A stretch of DNA of 64,000 nt, taken from positions 34,591-98,590 of the forward strand of contig PQAH01000024.1 of the NCBI GenBank assembly GCA_003105195.1. The letters are read 5' to 3'. The notes below the pieces were generated by a model. The model saw only the letters and a program-made list of their open reading frames with translations, was not told where the DNA came from and did not search any database. Below are positions 1-8,227 of this stretch, one piece after another. Origin of the DNA: Bradyrhizobiaceae bacterium (GTDB taxonomy: Bacteria > Pseudomonadota > Alphaproteobacteria > Rhizobiales > Xanthobacteraceae). Numbering within the stretch: the first letter of the stretch is position 1; every line of letters starts with the position of its first letter. Made by a program: the position numbers and the translations under genes.

Positions 1-1215
1 GCCGGCCATTGGCGGACGGGTGCGCGCCTTCACGGCGGCGCCGATGACGAACAGCGCGAGGCCGACGGTGGTCGCCGCTGCAGCGACGATAAGCGGGACC
101 GACACCGAGATGTCGATGTCGGCGGCGGCGGGATCGAACAAGAACAGCGAGCCGATGACGAACGCAATCACCCCGCCGATGCCGAGAATCCCGAGGCCCG
201 GCGTGAAAACTTCGGCGACGATGAGGCTGATGCCGAGCACGACAAGGCCGAGCGCGGCATATTGCACAGGAAGCGTCGCCAGGGCAGCCAGGCCGAGCAG
301 CAGGCAGACCGCGCCGATCACGCCGGCCACGAGTCCGCCGGGGTTCCAGAATTCGAACAGCAGCCCGTAGATGCCGACCAGCAGGAGCAGGAACGCGACA
401 TTGGGGTCGGAGATCGTGCCCAGGAGCCGGGTGCGCCAATCCGGCTCGAATGCGACGATCCGCGCGCCTCGGGTCGCGAATGTGTGCTCCGAGCCATTGA
501 ACATGGTCTTCCGGCCGTCGATGCTGACAAGCAGATCGTCGAGATCGCGCGCCACCACGTCGATGACGCTTTCCTTGAGCGCGTCCTCGGCCGTCAAGGT
601 CGCCGCATCGCGCACCGCCTTCTCGGCCCACTCCGGATTGCGACCCCGCAGCTGCGCGAGGCTGCGCAGCATCGCGATCGAGTCGTTCATCGCCTTGCGC
701 TGGGCGTCAGTCCCGGCCGGGGCCTTGTCCTTCTCGTCCCTCGCAGGCTCGGTCGGCTTGGGCAATCCCGGGAGGCCACCCATCTCGACCGGCGTGGCAG
801 CCCCGACATTCGTACCGGGTGCCATCGCGGCAAGATGGGCCGCATAGACGATGAACGTCCCGGCCGAGGCCGCTCGCGCGCCGCCGGGCGCCACATAGAC
901 GATGATGGGAATCGGAGACGCCAGGATCTGCTGGATGATCTCACGCATCGAGGAAACGAGGCCGCCGGGCGTATCGAGGCGGATGATGAGATAGCGAGCA
1001 TTTTCCCGGCGCGCCCTGGCCTGCGCGTCGGCCAGCAGGCGAGTGGCGGCCACGCCGATTCCACCCTTGACGTCGGCGATCACGACGATGTCGCTGCGTT
1101 CGGCGGCGCCAGTCGGAGGGGCGGAGAATGCAAGAAGGAGCGCGGCGCCGCATAGGGCCGCCCCCCATCGCATACGCGACAGGAACGGTCGGACGAGTGC
1201 CGCCACGCTGCCCAT
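1..1215 (-). CDS. NfeD-family membrane-bound serine protease (ClpP class), 3' end outside window
   Basis: Read on the complement; the frame is open for 405 codons and runs off the window start, so the C-terminal NfeD domain is missing here. Residues 1-37 form a signal peptide ending near PTGA. A ClpP-like protease domain follows with DTPGG (81-85) and the nucleophile motif GARAASAGTF (Ser117). Then come hydrophobic segments typical of the NfeD membrane part (LLLLVGIYGLLFEFWNPGG). Family members are S-K dyad proteases thought to work with stomatin/SPFH partners in membrane quality control; no stomatin gene is visible on this side. The ATG at 1215 lacks a clear ribosome site; Met15 is an alternative. 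The family call is firm, the start less so. Confidence 0.85.
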   Translation of the reverse strand, partial: MGSVAALVRPFLSRMRWGAALCGAALLLAFSAPPTGAAERSDIVVIADVKGGIGVAATRLLADAQARARRENARYLIIRLDTPGGLVSSMREIIQQILASPIPIIVYVAPGGARAASAGTFIVYAAHLAAMAPGTNVGAATPVEMGGLPGLPKPTEPARDEKDKAPAGTDAQRKAMNDSIAMLRSLAQLRGRNPEWAEKAVRDAATLTAEDALKESVIDVVARDLDDLLVSIDGRKTMFNGSEHTFATRGARIVAFEPDWRTRLLGTISDPNVAFLLLLVGIYGLLFEFWNPGGLVAGVIGAVCLLLGLAALATLPVQYAALGLVVLGISLIVAEVFTPGLGILGIGGVIAFVIGSLFLFDPAAADIDISVSVPLIVAAAATTVGLALFVIGAAVKARTRPPMAG

Positions 1216-1355
1216 AGATATAGGCTATCACCGAGCGCAAAAGGTCGATTGACCTGTATCAAAGGGGGCCGCGCTTCTGCCCGGCTGCAGGCTGCATATT
1301 CCGCCGGTTGTTCAAATGCCGCGCCCGGGGTCTCCACCTCGCTGGACAGTGCGCG

Positions 1356-1797
1356 TCAACGCACAGGCTCGATCAGCACGAGCTTCTCGACGCCCTTGAC
1401 ACCCGGGATATTCTCACATGGGACGCCGCAAGGCGTCGCGAGTGCGCGCGTTGAAAATCGTTCCGCGCTGCTGCACCATGCCCTGCGGCACCGAGGCATC
1501 CACCGGAACCTGCCCAGGGCTGGCGGCTCGGCACGTCCAGAACTCGCGCGCGAAGGACCTTGTCGGATTCGCCGAGCTCGGGCTCCTGGCCGGCCAGGCG
1601 CGCCAGGCCGAAAAGCAGATGGCGCGGCTTACGATGCCGACGAGCTTGCCGTCGCGCACGACCGGAACCCGCTTGATGCCGTGCCGCTCCATCTGCGCAA
1701 CGATCTCGGATACCGGCGTCTCCGGCGAGACCGTGACGACCGCGCGCGACATCACATCCTTCCGGGCAAGGCAGCAGTTGGGCGCATTCTCGAGATC
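1356..1797 (-). pseudogene. Frameshifted CBS-BON domain protein remnant
   Basis: No single frame covers this, but the pieces assemble in order. One frame gives a CBS domain (DVMSRAVVTVSPETPVSEIV through DGKLVGIVSRA, about 1780-1617). A second gives the linker LLFGLARLAGQEPELGESDK to RQPWA. The first frame resumes with the BON-like VDASVPQGMVQQRGTIFNAR. A third gives ENIPGVKGVEKLVLIEPVR and a stop at 1358-1356. Intact relatives are CBS-CBS-BON proteins common in rhizobia; here the first CBS domain is missing and at least three frameshifts are needed. The 5' boundary is approximate. It is very likely inactive. Confidence 0.75.
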
Positions 1798-1914
1798 GCA
1801 AGACCTCCCCGCTTCGGATGTTGTCGCAGATCATCCGAGACCCTTGGGAGGCTTTGGCGCGCTTCGCTACAGCCATTTCCACTCGAAGGGAATCGGCACC
1901 GGCAGGAGCCTCGG

Positions 1915-1990
1915 CCGGAAATGGCTGGAGATTCTTGCGTGGCGCATGTTCTCGACGGCGAACCGGTATCCGGTTTGCCGGAACATGCTC
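1915..1990 (-). repeat. Palindromic intergenic repeat, copy A
   Basis: About 76 bp, read on the complement, beginning four bases after the phoX stop. It starts GAGCATGTTCCGGC, passes through ACCGGTTCGCCG and ends at CCATTTCCGG. The same string, with scattered changes, occurs at 4874-4950 and 44566-44642. Its first 50 bases are a loose inverted repeat (CATGTTC against GAACATG), like the short palindromic elements dispersed in rhizobial genomes. Confidence 0.8.
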
Positions 1991-1993
1991 TGG

Positions 1994-3958
1994 TTAAGTC
2001 GCGATCTTTCCACCGCCGCGCTTGGTAATGGCAACGACCGAAGGCCGTGGTGGGATGCCCGGACGGAAATCAGGCCAGGCCACCCCAAGATGTCTCAGCG
2101 GGATGTCTTGCGTCCCCGGATCGGAGCCAGCTGGCTCTCCCGGATGTTGAACTGCCACGAATAGCGTTTCATCATCCGGCGTGAAGACGGGGCCGCAAAG
2201 CTCACCACCGGCCGGAACGCGATAGAATTGCTTTGCCCGGCCCCGGAACAGGCCTTCCGTCTCAAGTCCCCAAAGCCCGTCGGTGCGGCCCGTGGTTGCC
2301 ATCGTGTTACCATCGGTGGCAATCCACAGTCGGCCCTGTGCATCGACTGCGATGTTGTCGGGCATGGCCAGCCAGCCACTTTCCACCCCACTTGCCGAAG
2401 ATGCGGCCACCTCCGGTGCGATCGAGGGATCGCCGCATTTCAGCAGAATGTCCCATGTGAACCGGTTGGCCGTATGGTCGCCGTCAGCGGGGGTCATTTC
2501 AACGATATGCCCGAACCTGTTATCGGCGCTTGGATTCGCGGCATCGACTTGGTCTGCCGTGCGGCCCGCATTGTTGGTAAGACTGACATACACCCTGCCT
2601 GTGCGAGGGTTGGCCTCGACGTCTTCCGGCCGATCCATTTTCGTTGCACCCAATAGATCGGCGGCCCGCCGTGTCTCGATCAGCACATCGGCTCGACTTG
2701 CGAATCCGTTGGCTTCGGTAATGAGACCGTGGCCATGGACCAATGGCAGCCAATCAAGCGTGCCATCGGCGTTGAATCGCGCAACCGACAGCACCCCATC
2801 GTCGAGAATATTCCGATTGGCAGCATTGCCGGGGGGATGAACGCGTGCCGCGGTGACAAAGCGATAAACGTATTCGAAGCTCTCATCGTCGCCCATGTAG
2901 ATGACGTAGCGACCATCCTTGTTCACGATGCCGGCGGCACCCTCGTGTTTGAAGCGGCCAAGAGCTGTTCGTTTCTTCGGCGTCGAAGTGGGATCGAAAG
3001 GGTCGATCTCGACGACCCACCCAAAACGGTTCGCCTCGTTGGGCTCTTTGGCGAGATCGAACCGATCATGCCATCGCCCCCATTCATACCACTGGCCTCG
3101 CACACCGTAACGTTTGAAGTTTCCAGCCTCCCGGTGATGGGGGGCAACCTCACCCCAGAAATAGCCGTGAAAATTCTCCTCGCAACTGAGCCAAGTGCCC
3201 CAAGGCGTAATGCCGCCTCCGCAGTTGTTGAGCATGCCGCGGACGTGGCGTCCGCTCGGGTCGGTTTGCGTCTTCAAACGGTCGTGACCGGCGGCAGGTC
3301 CCGCAACCTCGATCGGTGTTTCGACGTCGATACGGCGCGCAAATTTCGACCCCGCGACTACCCGCCATTTTCCGGCGGCTCGCTCCACCTCGATGACGGC
3401 GCCGCCGTGCGCGGCCATTTCGATGTCGGCGATATCCTCGTCGGTCCGGATATCCTGCTGGCCGGCTCGCGGAAGCATCAACTCGGCGCTGGTATATTCG
3501 AAGTTGACCACCAGCAGGCCGTGATGCGAGGGATTGGCAGCGCCGGGCATCGGCAGATAGCCGAGAAAGTCGTTGTTATAGCCAAACTGCAGTCTTTGGC
3601 CGCCGGCGTTCTGGCTGGCCGGATCAAACGCAGGGGCGCCGGGGAGCACCGGATCGCCCCACCGGATCAAAATATCGGCGTCGTAGCCATTCGCGACTTG
3701 ATGATCATACCCACCGCCTGGTCCGATGTCGTCGAATTTGAACCGCGGATTCGCATCGATATCGGCACTGCGGCCAGGCGCAGCCTTCACCGAAACCGGA
3801 GGACCAACTGTCGTCGCCAGGACCGCGATGCCGAGTGTCCCCTTGAGAACGGCGCGTCGATTGAGGCGAGCCGCGACGACCTCCTGGATCGACGGGCTGT
3901 CGCTGTTGTTGCGCCCGATGTTCTCGGACGCGTCAAAGGCCTGCGCGAGCGTGTGCAA
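1994..3958 (-). CDS. phoX: PhoX-family alkaline phosphatase (DUF839), Tat-exported
   Basis: A 654-residue protein. A twin-arginine signal (NRRAVLKG at 33-40, then a hydrophobic stretch to about 60) predicts Tat export to the periplasm. The body matches the PhoX/DUF839 phosphatase family: VVNFEYTS, NNCGGGITPWGTWLSCEENF (Cys259-Glu-Glu-Asn, the CEEN motif whose cysteine binds iron in characterised PhoX) and KHEGAAGI. These enzymes hydrolyse phosphate mono- and diesters using Ca and Fe. The start is a TTG with GGAGG about seven bases upstream. The S1/P1 nuclease gene ends 42 bp upstream on the same strand, suggesting joint use in recovering phosphate from nucleic acids. Base composition appears lower in GC than the downstream core. 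Confidence 0.9.
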   Translation of the reverse strand: MHTLAQAFDASENIGRNNSDSPSIQEVVAARLNRRAVLKGTLGIAVLATTVGPPVSVKAAPGRSADIDANPRFKFDDIGPGGGYDHQVANGYDADILIRWGDPVLPGAPAFDPASQNAGGQRLQFGYNNDFLGYLPMPGAANPSHHGLLVVNFEYTSAELMLPRAGQQDIRTDEDIADIEMAAHGGAVIEVERAAGKWRVVAGSKFARRIDVETPIEVAGPAAGHDRLKTQTDPSGRHVRGMLNNCGGGITPWGTWLSCEENFHGYFWGEVAPHHREAGNFKRYGVRGQWYEWGRWHDRFDLAKEPNEANRFGWVVEIDPFDPTSTPKKRTALGRFKHEGAAGIVNKDGRYVIYMGDDESFEYVYRFVTAARVHPPGNAANRNILDDGVLSVARFNADGTLDWLPLVHGHGLITEANGFASRADVLIETRRAADLLGATKMDRPEDVEANPRTGRVYVSLTNNAGRTADQVDAANPSADNRFGHIVEMTPADGDHTANRFTWDILLKCGDPSIAPEVAASSASGVESGWLAMPDNIAVDAQGRLWIATDGNTMATTGRTDGLWGLETEGLFRGRAKQFYRVPAGGELCGPVFTPDDETLFVAVQHPGEPAGSDPGTQDIPLRHLGVAWPDFRPGIPPRPSVVAITKRGGGKIAT

Positions 3959-4000
3959 CCACGGACCTCCAAAGCGCCACTCGAATTCACCACCAAGTAC

Positions 4001-4843
4001 TCATTCGAAGGCTCGATTCAAGAGCCGAGCCAGGCGCACGCCGGCCATTTTCAGACGTCGAGCTGCAATGCGGTTGGCCTCTTCGAGCACCGCCACGTCC
4101 AGGACAATGGGGTTGGTCTCGGAGTTGCCTTCGAGCCGGTCCCGGTCGATCAGACCGTGGCGCATGACGAATTCGCGCGCAATCTGGAACGATTCGTTGG
4201 CCCAGTCCTCCGACGATGACCGCTCCCACGCCATTCGCTCTTCGGCCGTGATCTCGGCAGCCAGGCGGGCCGCGATCTCGCTTGAACTGGAGCCAAGATC
4301 GGCGACGAACTTCCAGTCCCACCATGTGTGCAACTGGGCGACCTTATCGCCGATCCGTATCCACGGCCCCTCCCATCCACCCCAGCCGTCCCAAACATCC
4401 TCCGGCGGACCGGGCGCGTAGGCATGCAGCGGCACGTGAAGGTCGCCCACGAAATGAATCAGGAATTTTAGCGCTTCGGCCCGCACCGGCTTGGCCGCAT
4501 GCATGTCGGCAAGGACACGCGCAAACTCTTCGATCTTCTGCACGATGCAATCGTCGCTCTTGCAGTCGCGCTCGCGGTTGTAGCCTGCGCCATTGTGTGG
4601 AATGTCTACCGCATGCCATGGATCGGTTTCCGGTCGCTCCTCGGCGATGTCGTCGGCCCACATCGCGAGGTCTGCCAATTCAATCGGATCCCGATCGAGC
4701 AGATTACGAATCTGGCCGGCAGCTTTTTCCGAAAGGTGGCGTGTTCCTATTTCGATCACCGCGCTGTGGCCGGTCATCGTCCAAGCGCGACTTGTCTTCG
4801 AGACGCAGAGGAGAATTGCGAAGGCCATCAAGATGCTGAGCAC
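4001..4843 (-). CDS. Secreted S1/P1-type nuclease
   Basis: A 280-residue S1/P1 nuclease-family protein (zinc-dependent single-strand nuclease or phosphodiesterase). From a GTG start the first 20 residues form a Sec signal peptide ending in SRA, so the mature protein would begin with Trp, the residue whose amino group binds zinc in P1 nuclease. Zinc-ligand segments are visible: MTGHSAV, ADLAMWADDI, WHAVDIP, FLIHFVGDLHVPLHA and LHTWWD. The frame stays open upstream to an ATG at 4945, but those extra 34 codons are largely dispersed repeat copy B, so I reject that start; ATG 4828 is a second option. It lies 42 bp upstream of phoX. Confidence 0.85.
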   Translation of the reverse strand: MLSILMAFAILLCVSKTSRAWTMTGHSAVIEIGTRHLSEKAAGQIRNLLDRDPIELADLAMWADDIAEERPETDPWHAVDIPHNGAGYNRERDCKSDDCIVQKIEEFARVLADMHAAKPVRAEALKFLIHFVGDLHVPLHAYAPGPPEDVWDGWGGWEGPWIRIGDKVAQLHTWWDWKFVADLGSSSSEIAARLAAEITAEERMAWERSSSEDWANESFQIAREFVMRHGLIDRDRLEGNSETNPIVLDVAVLEEANRIAARRLKMAGVRLARLLNRAFE

Positions 4844-4873
4844 GAGTCGAATGGGTTGTGGCTGGTGCCTGCA

Positions 4874-4950
4874 CCGGCAATAGCTGTAGAATTTTAGATG
4901 GCGCATGATCTTGTCGGCAAACCGGTATCCACTTCGCCGGAACATGCGCT
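4874..4950 (-). repeat. Palindromic intergenic repeat, copy B
   Basis: 77 bp on the complement, starting AGCGCATGTTCCGG, with GGATACCGGTTTGCCG in the middle and GATCATGCGCC closing the palindrome (GCGCATG against CATGCGC). It is homologous to the copies at 1915-1990 and 44566-44642. It lies just upstream of the S1/P1 nuclease and is read in frame with it, creating a false N-terminal extension. Confidence 0.8.
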
Positions 4951-5023
4951 AAACTCCAACAATGACCGCGGCGGCCCGGCGTTCCATTCCCTCCGGCGCG
5001 CGTGATGGTGAGCAACCCGACTC

Positions 5024-6370
5024 ATGTCCAATAATGCCGATGCACGCGCACAATGGAAGACACGGAGCGGGTTCATCCTGGCGGCGCTCGGCGCCGCCAT
5101 CGGCCTCGGCAATATTTGGCGGTTCTCCTACGTGGTCGGCGACAACGGCGGCGGAGCCTTCCTGGTCCTCTACTTCGCGACCATCGCGCTGGTCGGCCTG
5201 CCGCTGCTGCTGGTGGAGCTCGCGGTCGGAAGGGCCACGCAGCGCGAGGCCGCTTCCGCCTTCCGGCAGCTCGGCAGGGCCGCGCCCTGGCGCAGCGCCG
5301 GCGTGCTCGGGGTCGTGGTCTCGTTCGTGATCCTGACCTACTACGCGGTGATCGCGGGCTGGGCGCTCAAATTCTTCGCCGCCTTCGCGAGCGGCGGATA
5401 TCCGTTCGCGGCCGGCGAGGCAGCCGCGTATTTCCGTGCCTTCACGGCGGCCGCGATCGAGCCCGTGATCTGGCAGGCCTGCATCATCGTCGCGACCGTA
5501 GGAATCGTGACGGGTGGAATCGAGCGGGGAATTGAGCGGGCCAACAAGATCCTGATGCCGGCGCTCGCCGTGATCGTCGTGGGCCTGGCGATCCACAGCC
5601 TGACCCTTCCCAATGCCGGCCGTGGCCTCGCCTTCCTGTTCGCGCCGAGCTGGGAGGCGCTGGCGCAGCCGCGCGTCTACCTCGCGGCCCTCGGCCAGGC
5701 CTTCTTCTCCCTCGGCCTCGCCATGGGCGTGCTGGTCACTTATGGCAGCTATCTTCCGCAGCATCATCGTCTCCCGATCGCGGGGGTCATCATTGCGTTC
5801 GGCGATACGTTGTTCGCGATCGTGGCGGCCATCGTCATCTTCCCGGCGGTGTTCAGCTTCGGAATGAGTCCCGACCAGGGACCGGGACTCGCGTTCATCA
5901 CACTTCCCGAGATCTTCGCCCGCATGGCGGGAGGGCAGATCGTCGGGGTGGCCTTCTTTGGTCTCCTGGTGCTCGCCGCGATTACCTCCTCGGTCGCGCT
6001 GCTGGAGATCCCGGTCGCCTACGCGATCGAGCGCTGGGGGATGTCGCGCGGTTCGGCGGCGCTCGCGATCGCCGCCGCGGCTTTCGTTCTCGGCGTGCCG
6101 AGCTCGCTCGGGTTCGGGCCGCTTTCGCAGGTGCTCCTCGCCGGCCTGCCGATCCTCGATGCCGTCGATTTCGCGGCTTCCAATGTCATCCTGCCGCTCA
6201 GCGGGCTGGCGATCGCGCTGTTCGCCGGCTGGCATTGGCGTCGGGCCGACGCTCTCGCCGCCATCGGATTTCGCGATCCGCGGGTGGCGCAACTGTGGCG
6301 GATCTCGGTCCGCTACGTCGCGCCCGCGATGATCGCCATCGTCTTCCTGCGATCGCTCTCGCTGATCTGA
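5024..6370 (+). CDS. Sodium-dependent transporter, SLC6/NSS family
   Basis: 448 residues with 11-12 hydrophobic segments. The first helix carries the NSS signature GAAIGLGNIWRFSY (about residues 23-36) followed by NGGGAFLVLYF, the LeuT-fold substrate/Na+ region. Family members import amino acids or related amines with sodium; the substrate cannot be read from sequence. The ATG has a weak GGTGAG upstream. It is monocistronic by layout: the nuclease lies divergent upstream and the HAD-ATPase gene converges downstream. Confidence 0.9.
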   Translation: MSNNADARAQWKTRSGFILAALGAAIGLGNIWRFSYVVGDNGGGAFLVLYFATIALVGLPLLLVELAVGRATQREAASAFRQLGRAAPWRSAGVLGVVVSFVILTYYAVIAGWALKFFAAFASGGYPFAAGEAAAYFRAFTAAAIEPVIWQACIIVATVGIVTGGIERGIERANKILMPALAVIVVGLAIHSLTLPNAGRGLAFLFAPSWEALAQPRVYLAALGQAFFSLGLAMGVLVTYGSYLPQHHRLPIAGVIIAFGDTLFAIVAAIVIFPAVFSFGMSPDQGPGLAFITLPEIFARMAGGQIVGVAFFGLLVLAAITSSVALLEIPVAYAIERWGMSRGSAALAIAAAAFVLGVPSSLGFGPLSQVLLAGLPILDAVDFAASNVILPLSGLAIALFAGWHWRRADALAAIGFRDPRVAQLWRISVRYVAPAMIAIVFLRSLSLI

Positions 6371-6464
6371 CCGCACACGCCTCGGCAGGACTTCTTCCGA
6401 TCCGCGCTCCACGGTGCCGGGCGCTCGTGGGACCTGCGATTCTCAGCAGATGCCGGCGCTGTCG

Positions 6465-8192
6465 TTAACGAGAAACCCGCGCGGATGCGTGGTCTCCTCC
6501 CGGCGCCGCATAGCACCGCAAGATCGCCTTTCGCACGATCAGGCGGCTTTGGAAGGACGCGAGGTGCCTGTTCCTCTCCACGGCTGCGGTCTCGTTGGCA
6601 AGCTCCTCATCCCCGATGACATTGCGGAACCAGGCGGAATAGTCCTTGGCGCGAAGGTGATGCTCCCAGGTGGCGTCGTCGACGTGATCGGCGATCTCCA
6701 GGAACTCGAATATGTTCTTGGCGCCGAGATTGTACGCCTTGTCCGGCCCGCGGAAATAGAAACTGCGCCAATGACCGACGTCGCCGACGGCGTATTTGCC
6801 CGTATGCCTGCGGTGGCACTGGCGCGGCGCATCGATCCTCAAGGCTCTCGGCGGCAGCGACGTGCCGGGCTCCCAATACAGGATTTCCCCATTCTCCAAG
6901 GTCGGGAAACTATCCGGACACGGCGCGTCGACCGCCTTGGCAAATTCTGCAAGGCGTATCGAAGCATCCGGATCGAAGGCAATCAGGATATCGACCTTCC
7001 TCAGCACGGCGGCGCACAAGCCGGCGGGGTTGATCGTTGCGAGGATCATGGCGCCCAGGTCGTTTCCGGCCTCAATCGAGAGTTTTTCCGTTGCGGGGAA
7101 GAGCTGGTGCGCTTCATCGACCACGAGCCAGTGCGGCCGCCCGGTGCGACGGCGCAGATCGGCTATTGCGGGCAGCAGCCGGGCGAGCAGCTGCCTCCTT
7201 TGCGACAATGACGACGTCACGGTGCTGATGACAACATTGACGTCGGTTTCCCGGAGCAGCCGCAGAGCTTCCTCCGCGTCGGGTGATGACCAGTCGTCGG
7301 ATAACGATACCGCATCGTCCAGGCCGTGGTAATCGCCTTCGGGATCGAATGCGCAGAATTCCAGCTCTTTCTCCACCATGCGCTCCGTCAGCAGCTTGGC
7401 CAGACGCGACTTGCCGCATCCGGAGGGCCCGACGATCAGCACAGCTCGAGCAGGTGGCAGATGGATTGCGGCACCGGCTCGGTCGAAGCCGAGCAGCAGG
7501 CCCTGCCGTGACGCAAGAATCAGGCGGACATCCTCCTGCTCGATGCGCGCGACCAGCTCCTCGACCCCGGCGCCGTGATCGCCGGAAAGCCTGACATCGA
7601 CCGCCGCCATGACCGCGGGCAGAGCGTTCGCGACGGCGGCCGAACCGCCACACATCTGCAGGAAGGCATGATCGTTCTCGGCATCTCCGACGCCCATCAC
7701 GTTGCGCGGGGAGATGTCCAGTTCTGCCAGGGCTGCCTTTAAGCCGGACGCCTTGTTGACGCCGGTCGGCAAGACCATGACGGCCCCCTTGTTGAATACG
7801 ACCTGCAATTCCAAGCCGAGCTCCCGTATGCAGTCGAGGACCGCTGTCTGGTGCGGCTCCCAGGTCGCGACAATCGCCCGTCCCACCGATATCGGCTCGA
7901 CCCTGCGCTCGATCAGCCTCTGAACGAAATGCGGCGGCGGCATCGGCGCGAGCACGCGTTCGCGGCCGCTGGCGGGATCGTATACGACGGCGCCGTTCTC
8001 GACGACCACCCGGTCGAACAGGGCCAGCTCGGGGAAGGCGTGCTCGAGCGCGACCAGTTCCCGCCCGGTCACCATTACAAGCCGACGTCCGCCGGCCTTG
8101 AGCTTACGCAATGCGGATAACGTCCCCGCACTGACCGTGCCATGCTGGGCGAGGGTACCGTCATAATCCGCGGCGAGACACAGGATATACAA
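6465..8192 (-). CDS. HAD-IIB phosphatase fused to a HerA-like P-loop ATPase
   Basis: 575 residues in two modules. Residues 1-215 are a Cof/sucrose-phosphatase-type HAD domain: D9-Y-D11-G-T (motif I), VTGR (Thr42, motif II), NKASG (Lys147, motif III) and GVGDAENDHAF (Asp170/Asp174, motif IV). Residues 250-400 are an ATPase: Walker A GPSGCGKS (255-262), FDPEGDY (282-288, like the DPxGEY of HerA/DUF87 ATPases) and Walker B HWLVVDEAHQLFP (354-366). A roughly 180-residue C-terminal part (WRSFYFRGPDKAYNLGAKN, WEHHLRAKDYSAWFRNVIG) has no function I recognise. All catalytic residues appear intact. It lies 35 bp downstream of glgA on the same strand, so it is likely cotranscribed. Substrate and the reason for the fusion are unknown. 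Confidence 0.85.
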   Translation of the reverse strand: MYILCLAADYDGTLAQHGTVSAGTLSALRKLKAGGRRLVMVTGRELVALEHAFPELALFDRVVVENGAVVYDPASGRERVLAPMPPPHFVQRLIERRVEPISVGRAIVATWEPHQTAVLDCIRELGLELQVVFNKGAVMVLPTGVNKASGLKAALAELDISPRNVMGVGDAENDHAFLQMCGGSAAVANALPAVMAAVDVRLSGDHGAGVEELVARIEQEDVRLILASRQGLLLGFDRAGAAIHLPPARAVLIVGPSGCGKSRLAKLLTERMVEKELEFCAFDPEGDYHGLDDAVSLSDDWSSPDAEEALRLLRETDVNVVISTVTSSLSQRRQLLARLLPAIADLRRRTGRPHWLVVDEAHQLFPATEKLSIEAGNDLGAMILATINPAGLCAAVLRKVDILIAFDPDASIRLAEFAKAVDAPCPDSFPTLENGEILYWEPGTSLPPRALRIDAPRQCHRRHTGKYAVGDVGHWRSFYFRGPDKAYNLGAKNIFEFLEIADHVDDATWEHHLRAKDYSAWFRNVIGDEELANETAAVERNRHLASFQSRLIVRKAILRCYAAPGGDHASARVSR

Positions 8193-8227
8193 GACTCGCT
8201 CCGCGGTTCTCTCTTGGGTTTTTCCAG

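Noticed and set aside
2729..4219. 496-codon plus-strand frame
   Set aside because: Antisense to phoX and the nuclease; the complement frame has clear PhoX motifs.
4844..4945. Longer S1/P1 nuclease start at ATG 4945
   Set aside because: The extra codons are dispersed repeat copy B and would bury the signal peptide.
4949..6412. 487-codon open frame on the complement
   Set aside because: It is antisense to the SLC6-type transporter, almost entirely charged (R, E, D, G), and has no motif or ribosome site; a GC-driven shadow.
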